Below are positions 62,499-64,000 of a stretch of 64,000 nucleotides of DNA, piece after piece; the first letter of the stretch is position 1, and each line of letters starts with the position of its first letter. Under the pieces are notes generated by a model. It saw only the letters and a program-made list of their open reading frames with translations. It was not told the origin of the DNA and made no database searches. A program made the translations under genes and the position numbers. This stretch comes from Perlucidibaca sp. (GTDB lineage Bacteria; Pseudomonadota; Gammaproteobacteria; Pseudomonadales; Moraxellaceae): positions 186,001-250,000 of the forward strand of contig JAHFSA010000003.1 of assembly GCA_023265995.1 (NCBI GenBank), given 5' to 3'.

Positions 62499-63158
62499 AT
62501 GAAATCCACTCCCGAACAGCTTGTTGCAGACACGGCCTCCGGCAATCGTCCCGGGCAGGCGCCGGACAGTCGTGAGCGCATAGTCGTGGCTGCGGTGCGG
62601 GTGTTTGCGCGCAAGGGTTTCCAGCGCGCCAGCCTGGACGAGATCGCCGCCGAGGCAGGGCTCACCAAGGGCGCCATCTACTGGCATTTCCGCAGCAAGA
62701 ACGATCTCTTCTTCGCGCTGCTGGAAAGCCGCTTTCATTACAATATCGCGCCCTTGCCGGCGGATATTGCCCGTGCTGTTTCATCCCGCGATGGCGATGA
62801 TCCTCGTCAGATACTGACCATGCTGTTCCAGAACGTGCTGCGTCGTTTCCGCGACGATGCCGACTGGCCACGGCTGTATCTCGAGTTCCTTTCGCAATCG
62901 CGCGATGCCGACGTTGCCGAGCGCATGCGTCAGCTCTGCGACGAGGGGCGCCAGGTGGCGCGTCAGGCGGTGGTGGTGTTGCAGCAGGGCGGACTGATCG
63001 ATCCAGCGCTGGATGCCGGCATGCTGGCGATTTTCTGGGGTGCCTTGCTGGATGGCCTGATGATGGCCTGGGTGGTCAAGCCGGAGACGTTCCAGGATGA
63101 CACGCTGATCCGCCAGATGGTGGACATGCTGGCGGCGGGCATGTTGCCCGGGGTGTGA
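62499..63158 (+). CDS. TetR/AcrR-family regulator
   Basis: A 219-residue regulator with the TetR HTH at about 27-75 (IVVAAVRVFARKGFQRASLDEIAAEAGLTKGAIYWHFRSK) and a C-terminal ligand-binding part. The ATG at 62499 gives a typical length. It follows the thioesterase gene by 66 bases and might control the lipid-related genes upstream. It is convergent with a small minus-strand gene. Confidence 0.85.
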   Translation: MKSTPEQLVADTASGNRPGQAPDSRERIVVAAVRVFARKGFQRASLDEIAAEAGLTKGAIYWHFRSKNDLFFALLESRFHYNIAPLPADIARAVSSRDGDDPRQILTMLFQNVLRRFRDDADWPRLYLEFLSQSRDADVAERMRQLCDEGRQVARQAVVVLQQGGLIDPALDAGMLAIFWGALLDGLMMAWVVKPETFQDDTLIRQMVDMLAAGMLPGV

Positions 63159-63201
63159 CAAAGAGTAGGGATTTCAGGCCGGAAGATGGCCTTGCAGCAG
63201 A

Positions 63202-63226
63202 CGACCAGCGCAAACCGCGCTGGTCG
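63202..63226. terminator. Hairpin between convergent tetR and the small PA1571-like gene
   Basis: CGACCAGCGC (63202-63211) and GCGCTGGTCG (63217-63226) form a ten-base stem with a five-base loop. It lies 44 bases past the tetR stop and 18 past the minus-strand stop at 63244, and may end both transcripts. Confidence 0.6.
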
Positions 63227-63243
63227 AGAGAAGAGGCTTCGAC

Positions 63244-63420
63244 TCAGGCGGCCTTGCGGATGGTCGGATACTGGCAGCGCTTGGCGAGATCGGCGCAAGC
63301 CTGCTGGATCATTTCTTCCGTAATGGCAATTTCACGGCCCTGATCGTCGACCAGAATGGCGAAGTGAAACGGATTGCTCGTCTGCAGCTTCTCGTTCATG
63401 CTCATTTCCAGGTTAGCCAT
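63244..63420 (-). CDS. PA1571-like small conserved protein
   Basis: A 58-residue protein too short for many gene finders. It reads MANLEMSMNEKLQTSN, then FAILVDDQGREIAITEEMIQQACADL and a basic tail ending RKAA. The DxQGREI-ITExMIQQAC core is the mark of the small PA1571-type proteins conserved in Pseudomonadales, of unknown function. A GAGGT site lies seven bases before the ATG. It converges on tetR with a hairpin between them. Confidence 0.75.
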   Translation of the reverse strand: MANLEMSMNEKLQTSNPFHFAILVDDQGREIAITEEMIQQACADLAKRCQYPTIRKAA

Positions 63421-63550
63421 GTTCTACCTCAGTACCGCTAGTGCGGCTTTTCAAGTGTCTGGTGACCCCACGGGCCGCCTTTCCTTGAGGTCAATATAGT
63501 CAGCCACCCCCCGCGAGTCGCGTACTTTCCTGCGTAATGTGTAACCAACT

Positions 63551-64000
63551 ATGAAATCATTTCAGAGTGTTTCAGAACCCCTGCTGACTCTCGGTTTGAT
63601 CATCAATCCCCATGCGGGCGCGGGCGGTCCGGCGGCCCTGAAAGGCAGCGACGAGCTGCCGCCGGCGCTGCTGGCCGAGCTGCAGGAGCAGGCGCGGGCC
63701 GGCCTGGCGCCGGCACAGCAGCGGGTGCTGGCCATGTTGCGTGCGCTGGCAGCGGATGCCGGAGCCATGGCGCGTCTGCGTCTGCTGACGCTGCCGGGTC
63801 CGCTCGGTGAAATCACGCTGAAACAGGCGCTGCCTGAGGCCGAGGTCGAGGTTCTGCCGCTGGCGGTGGCAGAGCCTTCCACGGCAGCCGATACCCGTGC
63901 CGGTGCCCTTGCCCTGCGTGATGCCGGCGTCGATATCCTGCTCTTTGCCGGTGGCGACGGCACTGCCCGCGATGTCTGCGCCGCCGTCGGCCTGACGCTG
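63551..64000 (+). CDS. ATP-NAD kinase-family protein, truncated by window end
   Basis: The first 150 codons of a gene that runs off the window. LGLIINPHAGAGG at 14-26 and the glycine-rich LLFAGGDGTARDV at 130-142 match the ATP- or polyphosphate-dependent NAD kinase family (COG3199 type), with Asp136 and the GGDGT motif at 134-138. These phosphorylate NAD to NADP or act on other substrates. The ATG at 63551 is the first start in frame; its ribosome site is weak. The C-terminal half is not visible. Confidence 0.8.
   Translation, partial: MKSFQSVSEPLLTLGLIINPHAGAGGPAALKGSDELPPALLAELQEQARAGLAPAQQRVLAMLRALAADAGAMARLRLLTLPGPLGEITLKQALPEAEVEVLPLAVAEPSTAADTRAGALALRDAGVDILLFAGGDGTARDVCAAVGLTL

Overview
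The window looks like chromosomal DNA of a GC-rich gammaproteobacterium, most likely a member of the order Pseudomonadales. The evidence is gene order and content: rnd next to a YcgL gene; hrpA followed by KAS III-type synthases; mlaA, a receiver/PP2C protein, a STAS protein, transaldolase and dusA in one run; a small PA1571-like protein; and PHA-synthase-like and wax/fatty-acid-type enzymes. I cannot fix the genus from sequence alone. Nearly all of the window is protein-coding. No tRNA, rRNA, prophage, insertion sequence or CRISPR array is visible; the one clear RNA gene is the 4.5S SRP RNA near 6.4 kb.

Layout. 1-8 kb: 3' part of fumC, a GFA-type zinc protein, an exported peroxiredoxin, an atypical SDR, a pterin dehydratase, a CPA2 antiporter, a membrane-anchored lipase, ffs, a BaiN-like flavoprotein and a small coiled-coil protein. 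8-20 kb: an alpha/beta hydrolase, the dnaX-ybaB-recR replication/repair set, a ParB-like/SulP pair on the minus strand, an acyl-CoA dehydrogenase, rnd-ycgL-membrane protein, and a MoxR/VWA pair. 20-29 kb is more accessory: a ten-cysteine secreted protein and a hicAB toxin-antitoxin pair with AT-richer spacers, a second exported peroxiredoxin, a LemA/TPM operon, a TpsB-type outer-membrane transporter followed by a short Gly/Pro-rich exported protein, and ndh. 29-43 kb: hydrolase, M61 peptidase, fadD, hrpA, two tandem KAS III paralogues, mlaA, a PP2C output protein with an altered receiver, a STAS protein, tal and dusA.

44-54 kb: desaturase with a divergent AraC regulator; a SnoaL-like gene preceded by a newly noticed truncated gene remnant; then a minus-strand block fpr, moaA, 7Fe ferredoxin and a molybdopterin oxidoreductase, with a divergent TetR gene whose promoter carries alternating inverted repeats; then a beta-propeller lipoprotein. 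54-64 kb is a lipid-oriented region: an unknown conserved protein, two di-iron hydroxylase/desaturase-like membrane enzymes, AraC, LysR and TetR regulators, an SRPBCC protein, a PhaC-like hydrolase, nitronate monooxygenase, nitroreductase and a hotdog thioesterase. It ends with a 58-residue PA1571-like protein and the start of an ATP-NAD-kinase-like gene.

The theme is lipid handling (acyl-CoA synthesis and oxidation, desaturation, hydroxylation, lipases, PhaC-like) plus housekeeping. The most interesting unexplained items are the TpsB/short Gly-rich protein pair, the dedicated moaA-ferredoxin-reductase-molybdoenzyme block, the paired operator-like palindromes before the second KAS III gene, the LysR-type site shared by two promoters in the lipid region, the truncated hydrolase remnant, and the AACAACAA leader shared by two distant genes.
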